Position numbers and translations under genes: made by a program. A DNA stretch of 64,000 nucleotides, taken from assembly GCA_016791385.1 (NCBI GenBank), contig JAEUMR010000047.1, positions 62,001 to 126,000 of the forward strand, read 5' to 3'. The DNA comes from Hyphomonadaceae bacterium (lineage in GTDB: Bacteria > Pseudomonadota > Alphaproteobacteria > Caulobacterales > Aquidulcibacteraceae). Position 1 is the stretch's first letter, and every line of letters begins with the position of its first letter. Shown piece after piece: positions 52,199-60,676 of this stretch. The notes beneath the pieces are model-generated. The model was not told where the DNA came from, ran no database searches, and saw nothing but the letters and a program-made list of their open reading frames with translations.

Positions 52199-52615
52199 AT
52201 GGGCACTTCCAAAACTAAGGAGTATCGCCCGAGCGACGACGAGCCGTTCATGAACGAGCGGCAGCGCGAGTATTTCCGCGCCAAGCTGCTGGCCTGGAAA
52301 GACGAGATCCTCGAAGAGTCCCGCTCAACGATCGCCTCGCTGCAGCAAGATACGGTTGCCGAGCCCGATCTCGCCGACCGGGCCACCAGCGAAACCGATC
52401 GCGCGCTCGAACTGCGCACCCGTGATCGTCAGCGCAAGCTGATCGCCAAGATCGACGAAGCACTGCGCCGGATCGAAGACGGCAGCTACGGCTATTGCGA
52501 AGAAACCGGCGAGCCGATCTCGCTCTCGCGCCTCGAAGCGCGGCCGATCGCGACGCTGTCCCTCGAAGCGCAAGAGCGCCACGAGCGCCGCGAGCGCGTC
52601 CACCGCGACGACTGA
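52199..52615 (+). CDS. dksA: RNA polymerase-binding transcription factor DksA
   Basis: 138 residues. Seen: the coiled-coil with ERQREYFRAKLLAWKDEILEES and DLADRATSETDRALELRTRD (Asp residues at the tip), then GSYGYCEETGEPISLSRLEARPIATLSLEAQE. Only one Cys remains of the usual four-Cys zinc finger, a form found in many alphaproteobacteria. It binds the RNA polymerase secondary channel and acts with ppGpp. It is not flagellar but sits between fliX and an unrelated gene. Confidence 0.94.
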   Translation: MGTSKTKEYRPSDDEPFMNERQREYFRAKLLAWKDEILEESRSTIASLQQDTVAEPDLADRATSETDRALELRTRDRQRKLIAKIDEALRRIEDGSYGYCEETGEPISLSRLEARPIATLSLEAQERHERRERVHRDD

Positions 52616-52623
52616 GCCCGGCG

Positions 52624-53079
52624 ATGCTGCTGCACGACGCAGGCCTTGCCTATCTCCATTTTGTCCTTGCCTTCGTGCTGGTCGGCGCTCTGGTCGCTGA
52701 GGCTTTCATCTTGCGCTTGCCGGTCGATGGCCGAGTCGCCCGGCTGCTGCTGCGGGTGGACCTGTTCTACGGCGTCAGCGCGTTTCTGCTGATCTTGGCT
52801 GGCGTCTCGCGTGTGATCTGGGGCGCGAAGGGCTGGGACTATTATCAGAGCCAGCCCTTCTTCTGGGCCAAGATCGCAACCTTCGCCGCGATCGGCCTCA
52901 TCTCCATTGCGCCCACGCGCGCCTTCCTCCGCTGGAACAAGGCCGCGGGCGCCGATCCGGCCTTTGCCGCAACGGAAGTCGAGCAACGCAAGGTAAGGCG
53001 GGCAGTGGTGTTCGAGACGCACCTGATCGCCTTGCTGTTGCTGTTCGCCTCGCTGATGGCGCGCGGGATCGGCGCTTAA
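52624..53079 (+). CDS. DUF2214-family membrane protein
   Basis: 151 residues from the ATG at 52624, with four TM helices. Seen: LAYLHFVLAFVLVGALVAEAF, LLRVDLFYGVSAFLLILAGVSRVIWGAKGWDYY and a C-terminal AVVFETHLIALLLLFASL. Function unknown. It lies eight bases after dksA and is likely co-transcribed. Confidence 0.8.
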   Translation: MLLHDAGLAYLHFVLAFVLVGALVAEAFILRLPVDGRVARLLLRVDLFYGVSAFLLILAGVSRVIWGAKGWDYYQSQPFFWAKIATFAAIGLISIAPTRAFLRWNKAAGADPAFAATEVEQRKVRRAVVFETHLIALLLLFASLMARGIGA

Positions 53080-53165
53080 GCGCCTGCAGGCTAATGCATC
53101 CAATAGCTCGCCAAGTCCGGCGGTTGGGCTAAGCTCGCGGAAAAAATACCGCGGGAGGAATGCCG

Positions 53166-54767
53166 ATGGCCGCAGCGCTGAAGCCGGAAGAGTTCGACCA
53201 CATGCCCACGCTTGCCGACGTGCCGCGCCATCATGGCCGCGTCCGGTCGGACAAGATTGCGCTGAGTTTCGAGGGGCGCCTCACTAGCTACGCCGAACTC
53301 GACCGCCACACCAACCAAGTGGCGAATGCGCTGATCGCAGCCGGTGTGAAGCGCGGCGAAGCGATCGCTTATCTGGGCAAGAACAGCGATCATTATTTTG
53401 AGCTGGTGCTGGGCGCGATGAAGGCGGGCGCCATCATGGCGCCGATTGGCTGGCGTCTTGCGCCCAATGAGGTCGCCTACATCGTCGACGATGCCGAAGC
53501 CAAGCTGCTGTTCGTCGGACCCGAATGCATCGACAGCGCGCAAGCGGCGCTGAAGGAAGCAACGCACAAGCCGCTCCTGATCGCGATGGAGCCAGGCGAG
53601 CATGGACTGCAAACTTATGAGGCTTGGCGCGACGGACAGAGCGCGACTGACCCGGCGCTGCCGATTTCGCCGCAAGACACAGCGCTCTTGCTTTACACCT
53701 CCGGCACCACGGGCCGCCCAAAGGGCGTGATGCTGACGCATGCGAACTTGCTGCGCTCGCGCCGCGCTCTCTCTGAATCGGCCATGGGCTGGAACGAGTG
53801 GCAGGAGGACGAAGTCAGCCTCGTGGCGATGCCGGCGGCGCATATTGGCGGCACCGGCTGGGGCTTGGTGGGGCTCATCAACGGCGCGAAGGACCTCATC
53901 ACGCGTGAGTTCAATCCGATGGACGTGCTCGAATACATCGAGCGCGAACGCATCGCCAAGATGTTCATGGTGCCGGCGGCGCTGCAATTCGTGATCCGCA
54001 CGCCGCGCGCGCGAGAGATCGATTACTCAAGCCTCACGCACATTCTCTATGGCGCGTCGCCAATGCCAGTAGCGCTGTTGCAGGAATGCATGGACGTGTT
54101 CGGCTGCCAGTTCGTGCAGCAATATGGCATGACCGAGACAACGGGCACGATCGTCTATCTGCCGCCGCAGGATCACGACCCGAAGGGCAACAAGCGCATG
54201 CGTTCGGCGGGGCTGCCGATGCCGGGCGTGGAGATCTGCATCCTCGATGCCGCGGGTAATCGGCTCGGTCCCAACGAAGTGGGCGAGATCGCGACCCGCA
54301 GCCAAGCCAACATGAAAGGCTATTGGAAAAAGCCTGACGCTACGGCTTCAACCATCGCCGACGATGGTTGGCTGCGCACCGGAGATGCAGGCTATCTCGA
54401 CGAGGACGGCTATCTCTACATCCAGGACCGCATCAAGGACATGATCTGCTCAGGCGCAGAGAACATCTATCCCGCCGAGGTGGAGAACGCGATCCACGGC
54501 CATCCTGATGTCGGCGAAGTCGCCGTGATCGGCGTGCCGGATGAGAAATGGGGCGAAGCGGTGAAGGCGATCGTGGTGCCAAAGCCGGGCGCGGCGCACG
54601 ACGCCGAAAGCATTATCGCCTATGCGCGCGACCGCATCGCGCATTACAAGGCGCCCAAGAGCGTCGACTTCCGCGATGCGCCGCTGCCGCGCAATCCGTC
54701 AGGCAAAATCCTGCGCCGCGAATTGCGCGAGCCCTATTGGGCTGGGCGCGAACGGCGCGTGAATTAG
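53166..54767 (+). CDS. Acyl-CoA synthetase (ANL superfamily, FadD-like)
   Basis: 533 residues from the ATG at 53166; an ATG two codons upstream abuts GGGAGGA and is less likely. Seen: the P-loop-like LLLYTSGTTGRPKGVMLTH, QQYGMTETTG, the adenylate motif GWLRTGDAGYLDEDGYLY, the hinge region IQDRIKDMICSGAENIYPAEVE, and the C-terminal catalytic Lys in RNPSGKILRREL. It activates a fatty or related acid to acyl-CoA through an acyl-AMP. The chain length cannot be told. It converges on the flgH gene. Confidence 0.93.
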   Translation: MAAALKPEEFDHMPTLADVPRHHGRVRSDKIALSFEGRLTSYAELDRHTNQVANALIAAGVKRGEAIAYLGKNSDHYFELVLGAMKAGAIMAPIGWRLAPNEVAYIVDDAEAKLLFVGPECIDSAQAALKEATHKPLLIAMEPGEHGLQTYEAWRDGQSATDPALPISPQDTALLLYTSGTTGRPKGVMLTHANLLRSRRALSESAMGWNEWQEDEVSLVAMPAAHIGGTGWGLVGLINGAKDLITREFNPMDVLEYIERERIAKMFMVPAALQFVIRTPRAREIDYSSLTHILYGASPMPVALLQECMDVFGCQFVQQYGMTETTGTIVYLPPQDHDPKGNKRMRSAGLPMPGVEICILDAAGNRLGPNEVGEIATRSQANMKGYWKKPDATASTIADDGWLRTGDAGYLDEDGYLYIQDRIKDMICSGAENIYPAEVENAIHGHPDVGEVAVIGVPDEKWGEAVKAIVVPKPGAAHDAESIIAYARDRIAHYKAPKSVDFRDAPLPRNPSGKILRRELREPYWAGRERRVN

Positions 54768-54771
54768 GGCG

Positions 54772-55578
54772 TCACCAGGGCGTGATCGCGTCGCCGATGC
54801 GCTGACCCCAGTTCGGGCGCTGCACGGCGCTGATCTGGCCGCGGCCGCCATAGGAAATGCGCGCTTCGGCGATCTGGGTGTGATTGATGGTGTTGTTGGC
54901 GGTCACGTCTTCGGGCCGGATGATGCCGCTGACGGTCAGCTCGCGCAGTTCTCCATTGATGCGCACTTCCTGGCGCCCCGCGATGACGAGATTGCCGTTG
55001 GGCAAGCGATCCACGATCACCGCAGCTACGGTGAGCTCGATTTTCTCCTCGCGATTGATCGCCCCCGTGCCCGAATGATCGGACGAGGAATCGGCTTCGA
55101 TCATGGTGCTCGGATCGAACCCGCCCGGCAGCACGCGGCCCAGCGTGTTCTCAAGCCCGAAGAAGTGGCTGACGCCGGCTGACGTCGACGCCTCGCGCGT
55201 TCGATTGGAGGAATTGCTGAGTTCGGCCTTATCGTCGATCTCGATGTCGACAGTGATGATGTCGCCGATGCGCGTGGCGCGCTGATCGTTGAAGAAGCTG
55301 CGCGAGCCGGCGCGCCACAATGAATTGGCCCGCGGCGCTTCATACGAAACCTGTTCAGGCTGCGGCATGCTTTGTTGCTCGCCGCCCGTCAGCGGCGCCG
55401 GATTGCCGACCGGATGCAGCTGCGGCGGCCCCATCGAGCGGCGCGCCGCGTCGTAGGCGACGCCAGGCGCGGCCATCGCATCCTGTGCGAAGGACTGAGT
55501 GTCGACGCTGGCGCAGCCGGTGGCGCCGGCAGCGAGGGCGAGCAGGGCGAGCGCGCGCATGGGCGTGTCTTTGGTCAT
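54772..55578 (-). CDS. flgH: Flagellar L-ring lipoprotein FlgH
   Basis: 268 residues. Seen: lipobox AGATGC, then SLWRAGSRSFFNDQRATRIGDIITVDIEIDDKAELSNSSNRTR, and NGNLVIAGRQEVRINGELREL and GIIRPEDVTANNTI, all FlgH signatures. It forms the outer-membrane L ring. Its ATG follows GAGG and overlaps the flgA stop by four bases. Confidence 0.96.
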   Translation of the reverse strand: MTKDTPMRALALLALAAGATGCASVDTQSFAQDAMAAPGVAYDAARRSMGPPQLHPVGNPAPLTGGEQQSMPQPEQVSYEAPRANSLWRAGSRSFFNDQRATRIGDIITVDIEIDDKAELSNSSNRTREASTSAGVSHFFGLENTLGRVLPGGFDPSTMIEADSSSDHSGTGAINREEKIELTVAAVIVDRLPNGNLVIAGRQEVRINGELRELTVSGIIRPEDVTANNTINHTQIAEARISYGGRGQISAVQRPNWGQRIGDAITPW

Positions 55579-56120
55579 GGATTAGCCTCTGCTGCGCCGG
55601 GGCCGGTGGCGACCGCGTCGATGGTTCGGTTGGACGAGGTGTTGAGAAGACGAACCGGCTGGCCGACAGCGGCGTCTTCCAGCGCGCGGGTGCGCATCGT
55701 CAGCGACATGCCGGGCGCGGTGTAGACGAGCGTTACCGCTTCACCGCGCCGGATCGCAGCGTCGGCGACCATGCGACCGCCGCCGCTGGCGTTGCTCGGC
55801 GGCGCCAGCGTCGCGCGCATGCCGCCGGGGCGGACCACCTGAACCGTGTTGACGCCCGCCGGCGGCGTGAAATCGAGGCCGGCTGCGGAAGCAGCGGCGG
55901 CGAGCACCGGCATCGACAGCGTGCCCAATTGGCCGGGCGGGGGAGACGGCGCGATCGCGCGCGCAGCGACTTCCGCCGGCGCGCCGTCGAACACATCGCC
56001 CATAGTGACGGCGGGTCCGGAGGCCTCGATGCGCGTGCGCAGCGTGACCGTTTCGGCGCTCGCAAAGCCCGCAGCGGCTAGCAGGTAAAGGCACGCGGCC
56101 AAGCACAGCCAACGCAACAT
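55575..56120 (-). CDS. flgA: P-ring assembly chaperone FlgA
   Basis: 181 residues from the ATG at 56120, seven bases after GAGGAG. Seen: a signal peptide ending near GFASAET, a low-similarity N-terminal part, and a C-terminal SAF-like domain with ADAAIRRGEAVTLVYTAPGMSLTMRTRALEDAAVGQPVRLLN, typical of FlgA. It aids P-ring (FlgI) assembly in the periplasm. It is shorter than many FlgA proteins. Between flgG and flgH in the same operon. Confidence 0.88.
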   Translation of the reverse strand: MLRWLCLAACLYLLAAAGFASAETVTLRTRIEASGPAVTMGDVFDGAPAEVAARAIAPSPPPGQLGTLSMPVLAAAASAAGLDFTPPAGVNTVQVVRPGGMRATLAPPSNASGGGRMVADAAIRRGEAVTLVYTAPGMSLTMRTRALEDAAVGQPVRLLNTSSNRTIDAVATGPGAAEANP

Positions 56121-56131
56121 ACTCACACTCC

Positions 56132-56917
56132 TCAGCGCAATTGCGACGTGGCTTGCAGCATTTCGTCTGCAGCCGTGATCACGCGTGCGTTCATTTCGTA
56201 CGCCCGCTGCGCCACGATAAGAGCGGAGATTTCTTCTACCGCGTTAACGTTCGAGAGTTCGAGGTAGCCTTGCATGATGGTGCCAAGACCGGGCGAGCCG
56301 GGAGTCGCCGTGTTGGCAGCGCCCGATGCTGGCGTTTCCAAATAGAGATTGTCGCCAATCGCTTCGAGACCGGCTGGATTGATGAAGCTGGCGATTTCCA
56401 GCTGACCGATCTGCTGGGGATTGGTTTGGCCCGCCAGCGTCACTTCAACCACGCCGTCGCGCGAAACTTGGATCGCGGTCGCTTCCTGCGGCACCGTGAT
56501 CGAAGGCTCGACCTGATAGCCATCGGCGGTGACGAGTGTGCCGTCGGCGTTGACGGCGAAATTGCCGGCGCGGGTGTAGCCGGTCTGCCCAGACGGCAGC
56601 GTAACCTGAAAGAAGCCGCGGCCATTGATGGCGAAATCGTAGGGGTTCTCGGTGGCGCTGATGCCGCCTTGTTCGGTCACGCGGCCGACAGCATCGGCGC
56701 GCACGCCGACGCCGAGCTGAATGCCGAGCGGCACGATCGCGCCGGAGGCCGACGAAGTTGAGCCGGGGCGCTCCATGTTCTGATAGAGCATGTCCTGGAA
56801 TTCGGCCCGCTGACGCTTGTAGGCCGTCGTGTTCATGTTCGCGAGGTTGTGCGAAATGACGTCGACGTTCAGCTGTTGGGCCTGCATGCCGCTGGCGGCG
56901 ATCGAAAGTGCGCGCAT
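56132..56917 (-). CDS. flgG: Flagellar distal rod protein FlgG
   Basis: 261 residues. Seen: MRALSIAASGMQAQQLNVDVISHNLANMNTTAYKRQRAEFQDMLYQ, NPYDFAINGRGFFQVTLPSG, and the C-terminal NVNAVEEISALIVAQRAYEMNARVITAADEMLQ, which is standard FlgG. It forms the distal rod. It starts 13 bases after flgF and belongs to the flgF-flgG-flgA-flgH operon. Confidence 0.97.
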   Translation of the reverse strand: MRALSIAASGMQAQQLNVDVISHNLANMNTTAYKRQRAEFQDMLYQNMERPGSTSSASGAIVPLGIQLGVGVRADAVGRVTEQGGISATENPYDFAINGRGFFQVTLPSGQTGYTRAGNFAVNADGTLVTADGYQVEPSITVPQEATAIQVSRDGVVEVTLAGQTNPQQIGQLEIASFINPAGLEAIGDNLYLETPASGAANTATPGSPGLGTIMQGYLELSNVNAVEEISALIVAQRAYEMNARVITAADEMLQATSQLR

Positions 56918-56930
56918 GTGGGACTAACTC

Positions 56931-57659
56931 CTAGCGGCCGAGCCGCTCGATCGCGCTCTGACGCAGTTCGTCGGCGCCCGAAACGATTCGGGCGGCGGAC
57001 TGGTAAGCGCGCGATATTTCAATGAGCCTTGTGAGCTCGATAACCGGGCGGACGTTCGATCCTTCCAGCGCGCCTTGCACGACGACGCCTTCGAACGGTC
57101 CCGGCGCTTGACCTTGCGCGTCCCAAAGGTTGTCCCCGACCTTTGAGAGCGCGCCGGGCGCGGCGAACCGCGCCACGCCGATGCGGCCGGCTTCGATGCC
57201 GGCCACGCGTATTGCGCCGTCGCGGCCGATCGAAGGGCTTTCGCCCTGCGGATCGATCACGATCGGCGCCCCCCCGGAGTCAAGCACGGCGCGGCCATCG
57301 CTGGTCACGAGCCGTCCTTCCCCCGTTAAACTGAACGCGCCATCGCGCGTGTACATGGTCCGCCCACCCGGGCCCTGGACCATGAAGAAGCCATCGCCTT
57401 CGAGTGCGACGTCGAGCGCGTTGCCCGTCATCGCGATCGGGCCTTGGCTCATGTCGCGGGTGAGGCCGACGTCACGCACGAAACGGATCTCGGTTGGATC
57501 TTCGCTGGCGTGTGCGGCGGTGCGTTCGGCCTCATCGAGAACCACGCCATCGGCCTTGAAGCCGCTGGTGGACAGGTTGGCGAGATTGTTCGCGGCGATA
57601 TCCATACGCCGTTGCAAGACGCGTTGCGTCTGCAGGCCGAGCATCAGCGCGTTATCCAT
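56931..57659 (-). CDS. flgF: Flagellar proximal rod protein FlgF
   Basis: 242 residues. Seen: MDNALMLGLQTQRVLQRRMDIAANNLANLSTSGFKADG, ALDVALEGDGFFMVQGPGGR, and a C-terminal EISRAYQSAARIVSGADEL. It forms the proximal rod. First gene of the flgFGAH operon. The MDNAL start is conserved in FlgF, yet the sigma-54 element lies only 13 bases upstream. Confidence 0.96.
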   Translation of the reverse strand: MDNALMLGLQTQRVLQRRMDIAANNLANLSTSGFKADGVVLDEAERTAAHASEDPTEIRFVRDVGLTRDMSQGPIAMTGNALDVALEGDGFFMVQGPGGRTMYTRDGAFSLTGEGRLVTSDGRAVLDSGGAPIVIDPQGESPSIGRDGAIRVAGIEAGRIGVARFAAPGALSKVGDNLWDAQGQAPGPFEGVVVQGALEGSNVRPVIELTRLIEISRAYQSAARIVSGADELRQSAIERLGR

Positions 57660-57671
57660 CGCGATTAACTA

Positions 57672-57688
57672 TGCAAGGCGCGGGCCAA
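57672..57688 (-). promoter_or_regulatory. Sigma-54 promoter for flgF
   Basis: Read on the minus strand, TTGGCCCGCGCCTTGCA has GG and GC separated by ten bases, with TTGGC and TTGCA agreeing with the -24/-12 consensus. The predicted start is near 57661, so the flgF ATG at 57659 would have a leader of about two bases. Confidence 0.7.
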
Positions 57689-57792
57689 TGCCTAACGCGT
57701 TGATTTTCCTGAGCGCGCCGCGCCGCTCATGGTGAATGCGCCGCCTTTTCTGCCGGGTCAGGCGGCAAGTTTTGCCGGGGCGCTACCAATCC

Positions 57793-57827
57793 TTAACCAG
57801 CCCTTGCGACGAAGGATGCGGGTTAAC
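57793..57827. promoter_or_regulatory. Candidate CtrA half-sites before fliL
   Basis: TTAACC at 57793-57798 and GGTTAAC at 57821-57827 are inverted TTAAC half-sites 14-49 bases before the fliL ATG, in the 182-base divergent region between flgF and fliL. The spacing does not match TTAA-N7-TTAAC. In Caulobacter fliLM is CtrA-controlled, which is why I list them. Confidence 0.3.
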
Positions 57828-57841
57828 GCGCAGGCGATTCC

Positions 57842-58489
57842 ATGTTCGGGTTAGGCAAGAAGAAGAAAAAGGGCGACGCGCCGGAGGCCGAAGAGGCCGA
57901 GGGTGCGGCGCCGCCAGCTGAAGGGGAAGGCGCCGAGGGTGAAGGCGCAGCCAAGAAGAAGATGTCGGGCAAGAAGCTCGTCCTCTTCATCATTCTCCCT
58001 GCGGTGTTGGTGCTTGGCGGCGGCGGCACGGCGGCGTTCCTGCTTCTGTCGAAGGGGGGCGAGCAGCACGCGGAGGCCGAGGCCGGCGGCCACGAAAAGG
58101 CGAAGGGCGGCGGGCACGGCGAGGGCGGCGAGGCTGGCGAGGCGATACCGGGCCCGAACGGCACCACCATCAGCTACGGCGAGAACGTCGTCTTCGTGCA
58201 ATTGCCGGAGATGCTGGTCAACATCAACGGCCCCGACGGCCGGCCAGCGTACCTCAAGCTTAAGCTAACGCTTGAAGTGCCGGACGAAGCGACCGTGGCG
58301 ACGCTGGGCGAGCACATCCCGCGCATCAGTGATCAGTTCAACGGTTTCCTGCGCGAATTACGCACCGATGACCTTGCCGGTTCGGCGGGCGCTTATCGCT
58401 TGCGGCTTGAATTGCTGCGGCGCGCAAACCTCGTGATCGCGCCCGCGCAGGTCAACGCCGTGCTGATCGAAGAAATGCTGGTGCAATAA
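57842..58489 (+). CDS. fliL: Flagellar stator-associated protein FliL
   Basis: 215 residues. Seen: a Lys/Glu/Ala/Gly-rich cytoplasmic tail, one TM helix (about 44-65, LVLFIILPAVLVLGGGGTAAF), a His/Gly-rich linker, and a periplasmic FliL domain with FVQLPEMLVNINGPDGRPAYLKLKLTLEV. It is a basal-body protein at the stator interface. The stop overlaps the fliM ATG (TAATG). Confidence 0.92.
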   Translation: MFGLGKKKKKGDAPEAEEAEGAAPPAEGEGAEGEGAAKKKMSGKKLVLFIILPAVLVLGGGGTAAFLLLSKGGEQHAEAEAGGHEKAKGGGHGEGGEAGEAIPGPNGTTISYGENVVFVQLPEMLVNINGPDGRPAYLKLKLTLEVPDEATVATLGEHIPRISDQFNGFLRELRTDDLAGSAGAYRLRLELLRRANLVIAPAQVNAVLIEEMLVQ

Positions 58490-59559
58490 TGAGCGGAGAC
58501 GCCGCCGAAGCCCCGGCCCCCGATGAGAATTGGGAAGCCGCCGCCAACGACACTGGCGGCGACGCGCCGGAGCGCATCCTCAATCAGGATGAGATCGACA
58601 GCCTGTTGGGCTTCGGGCTGGGCGACGATGAAAACGCCGGACGCACCGGCGTGCGCGCCATCATCAACTCGACGCTCGTTTCCTACGAGCGTCTGCCGAT
58701 GCTCGAAATCGTGTTCGATCGCCTAGTGCGGCTGATGACGACGAGCTTGCGCAACTTCACCTCCGATAATGTCGAAGTCAGCCTCGACCAGATCAGTTCG
58801 GTCCGGTTCGGCGATTACCTCAACTCGATCCCGTTGCCGGCGATTATCGCCGTGTACCGCGCTGAGCAGCTCGATAATTTTGGTCTCGCCACGGTCGATT
58901 CAAATCTGATCTACTCGGTTGTCGACGTGCTGCTAGGCGGACGCCGTGGCGGAGCGGCGACGCGCGTGGAGGGGCGTCCGTACACCACGATCGAGCGCAT
59001 GCTGGTCACCCGCATGCTCGAAGTCGTGCTGCAGGACGCCAAGCAGGCGTTTGCGCCGCTGACCGAAGTGGAATTCCGGCTCGACCGCATCGAGACGAAC
59101 CCGCGTTTCGCCGCCATTGCCCGACCGCCGAACGCGGCCATCGTGGTCAAGCTGCGCATTGATATGGAAGATCGCGGCGGCCGGCTCGAGCTCTTGTTGC
59201 CGTACGCGACGCTCGAACCGATCCGGAAGATGCTGCTGCAGCAATTCATGGGTGAGAAGTTCGGCCGCGACAACATCTGGGAAGGCCACCTCGCCAGCGA
59301 ATTGTGGGCCACTGCGTTGCAGGTGCGTGCGGTGCTTGATGAGACCAAGCAGCCGCTGCGCAAGGTCCTCGATCTCAAGGTTGGCGACACGTTGATGTTG
59401 GACGCATCGCCCGATGGTCCGGTCACGCTCAAATGCGGCCTAGTCGATCTCTCGACCGGCCGGGTCGGCCGCATGGGGCAAAATCTTGCGGTGCGCGTCG
59501 AGCGGCCGCTTTCGAGCGCCGCGCAAAGCGCATTGGTAAAACGAGGAGGCGGCTCATGA
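58489..59559 (+). CDS. fliM: Flagellar motor switch protein FliM
   Basis: 356 residues. Seen: the N-terminal CheY-binding peptide LNQDEIDSLLGF, the middle domain with VSYERLPMLEIVFDRLVRLMTTSLRNFTSDNVEVSLDQI, and a C-terminal SpoA (FliN-like) domain with VLDLKVGDTLMLDASPDGPVTLKCGLV. It is part of the cytoplasmic C ring. It overlaps fliL by one base and the following gene by four. Confidence 0.96.
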   Translation: MSGDAAEAPAPDENWEAAANDTGGDAPERILNQDEIDSLLGFGLGDDENAGRTGVRAIINSTLVSYERLPMLEIVFDRLVRLMTTSLRNFTSDNVEVSLDQISSVRFGDYLNSIPLPAIIAVYRAEQLDNFGLATVDSNLIYSVVDVLLGGRRGGAATRVEGRPYTTIERMLVTRMLEVVLQDAKQAFAPLTEVEFRLDRIETNPRFAAIARPPNAAIVVKLRIDMEDRGGRLELLLPYATLEPIRKMLLQQFMGEKFGRDNIWEGHLASELWATALQVRAVLDETKQPLRKVLDLKVGDTLMLDASPDGPVTLKCGLVDLSTGRVGRMGQNLAVRVERPLSSAAQSALVKRGGGS

Positions 59560-59876
59560 GCCCAATCACGCTGGTAATCGAAGCTGTGCTGGCGCTGATG
59601 CTCGGCGCGTGTCTGTTCTATTTCTGGCGCCTCGATCAGAGGCTCGCGGCGCTGCGTTCGGGACAAGACGGCGTGCTGCGCGCAGCGGCGGAATTGGCGC
59701 AGGCGACGGCGCAGGCGGAAGCGGCGGTGCGGTCGTTGCGCGCGACGGCGCAAGAGGCGGGGCGCGATCTGCAATCGCGCATCAATGATGCGCGCGCGAC
59801 GGCCGATCGCCTCGGTCTCGGCGCTGGGCGCATCCGCTCCAGCGCTGATGTCGGCGCCATGCGTGGACGCATGTGA
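59556..59876 (+). CDS. Small membrane coiled-coil flagellar-locus protein (DUF6468-like)
   Basis: 106 residues from the ATG at 59556, overlapping the fliM stop by four bases and GGAGGCGG seven bases upstream. Seen: one TM helix (about 4-25, TLVIEAVLALMLGACLFYFW) and a coiled-coil rich in Ala and Arg. DUF6468 proteins occupy this place in other alphaproteobacterial flagellar operons, to my recollection. The function is unknown. Confidence 0.65.
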   Translation: MSPITLVIEAVLALMLGACLFYFWRLDQRLAALRSGQDGVLRAAAELAQATAQAEAAVRSLRATAQEAGRDLQSRINDARATADRLGLGAGRIRSSADVGAMRGRM

Positions 59877-60628
59877 TGCTGCAATTGCCGAAGTTCGCGC
59901 TAAGGCCCCGCAAAGCCAAAGCCAATGCTGGCCAGCGCGGCGTGCGGCTGATGCCGGCGGTGATGGCGACGGTGGCGGTCGTGCTCGGCCTTAAAGCCGT
60001 GGCGATGGCCGAGGTTGTGGCCGAGACGGCAGGCGAAACGCACACAAGCGCCGATCCCGCGGCGTCCGGCGAAGCTGTGCAGCAACAGGTGCAGCAGACG
60101 CCGGCGAACCAGTGCGCCGCGCCGACGCTGGCGGAGATGGCCGGGCTCAGCGCCTCCGAGGTGCAGGTTCTGCAAGCGCTGTCTGCGCGTAGGCAGACGC
60201 TCGATCAGCGTGCAGAGCAGGTGGAGACGCAGGACCAGCTGATGGTGGCGGCCGAGCGCCGCCTTGATGAGCGTCTGGCCGAGCTGCGGCAGCTCGAAAC
60301 CCACGTCAACGACTTGCTGGGACAGCTTGATGAAGCGCAGGCGCAGCGCATCGCCAATCTGGTTGACGTGTACACGCGCATGCGTGCGAAGGACGCCGCG
60401 ACCGTTTTCGACGGCCTGGATGACGGCGTGCTGGTCGAAGTGGCGAGCCGCATGCGTCAGGCCAATCTCGCCGAGGTCATGGGACGGATGGATCCGGAAC
60501 GCGCGCGGCATTTGACGGAATTGTTGGCGGATCGGGCGCGGCCGCCGACCGCCGGCGGCAATCTTTTGGCTCATTCGCGGGATGCGGCGGCGCCTGCGGC
60601 CGCGGTTGCGCAAAATGGCGGCCGCTAA
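59876..60628 (+). CDS. MotE-like flagellar chaperone (MgtE N-domain type)
   Basis: 250 residues; ATG overlaps the previous stop (TGATG). Seen: a TM or signal helix (about 25-45), a low-complexity linker, a coiled-coil (RRQTLDQRAEQVETQDQLM) and a C-terminal MgtE-intracellular-N-like helix bundle with VDVYTRMRAKDAATVFDGLDDGVLVEVASRMR. MotE proteins of alphaproteobacteria stabilise the periplasmic MotC in the flagellar motor. No motC is in the window. Confidence 0.7.
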   Translation: MLQLPKFALRPRKAKANAGQRGVRLMPAVMATVAVVLGLKAVAMAEVVAETAGETHTSADPAASGEAVQQQVQQTPANQCAAPTLAEMAGLSASEVQVLQALSARRQTLDQRAEQVETQDQLMVAAERRLDERLAELRQLETHVNDLLGQLDEAQAQRIANLVDVYTRMRAKDAATVFDGLDDGVLVEVASRMRQANLAEVMGRMDPERARHLTELLADRARPPTAGGNLLAHSRDAAAPAAAVAQNGGR

Positions 60629-60676
60629 ACCGCCGCTTAACGAGAAGGCGTGACAGGTGGAGAGCACGCGAGTCGG

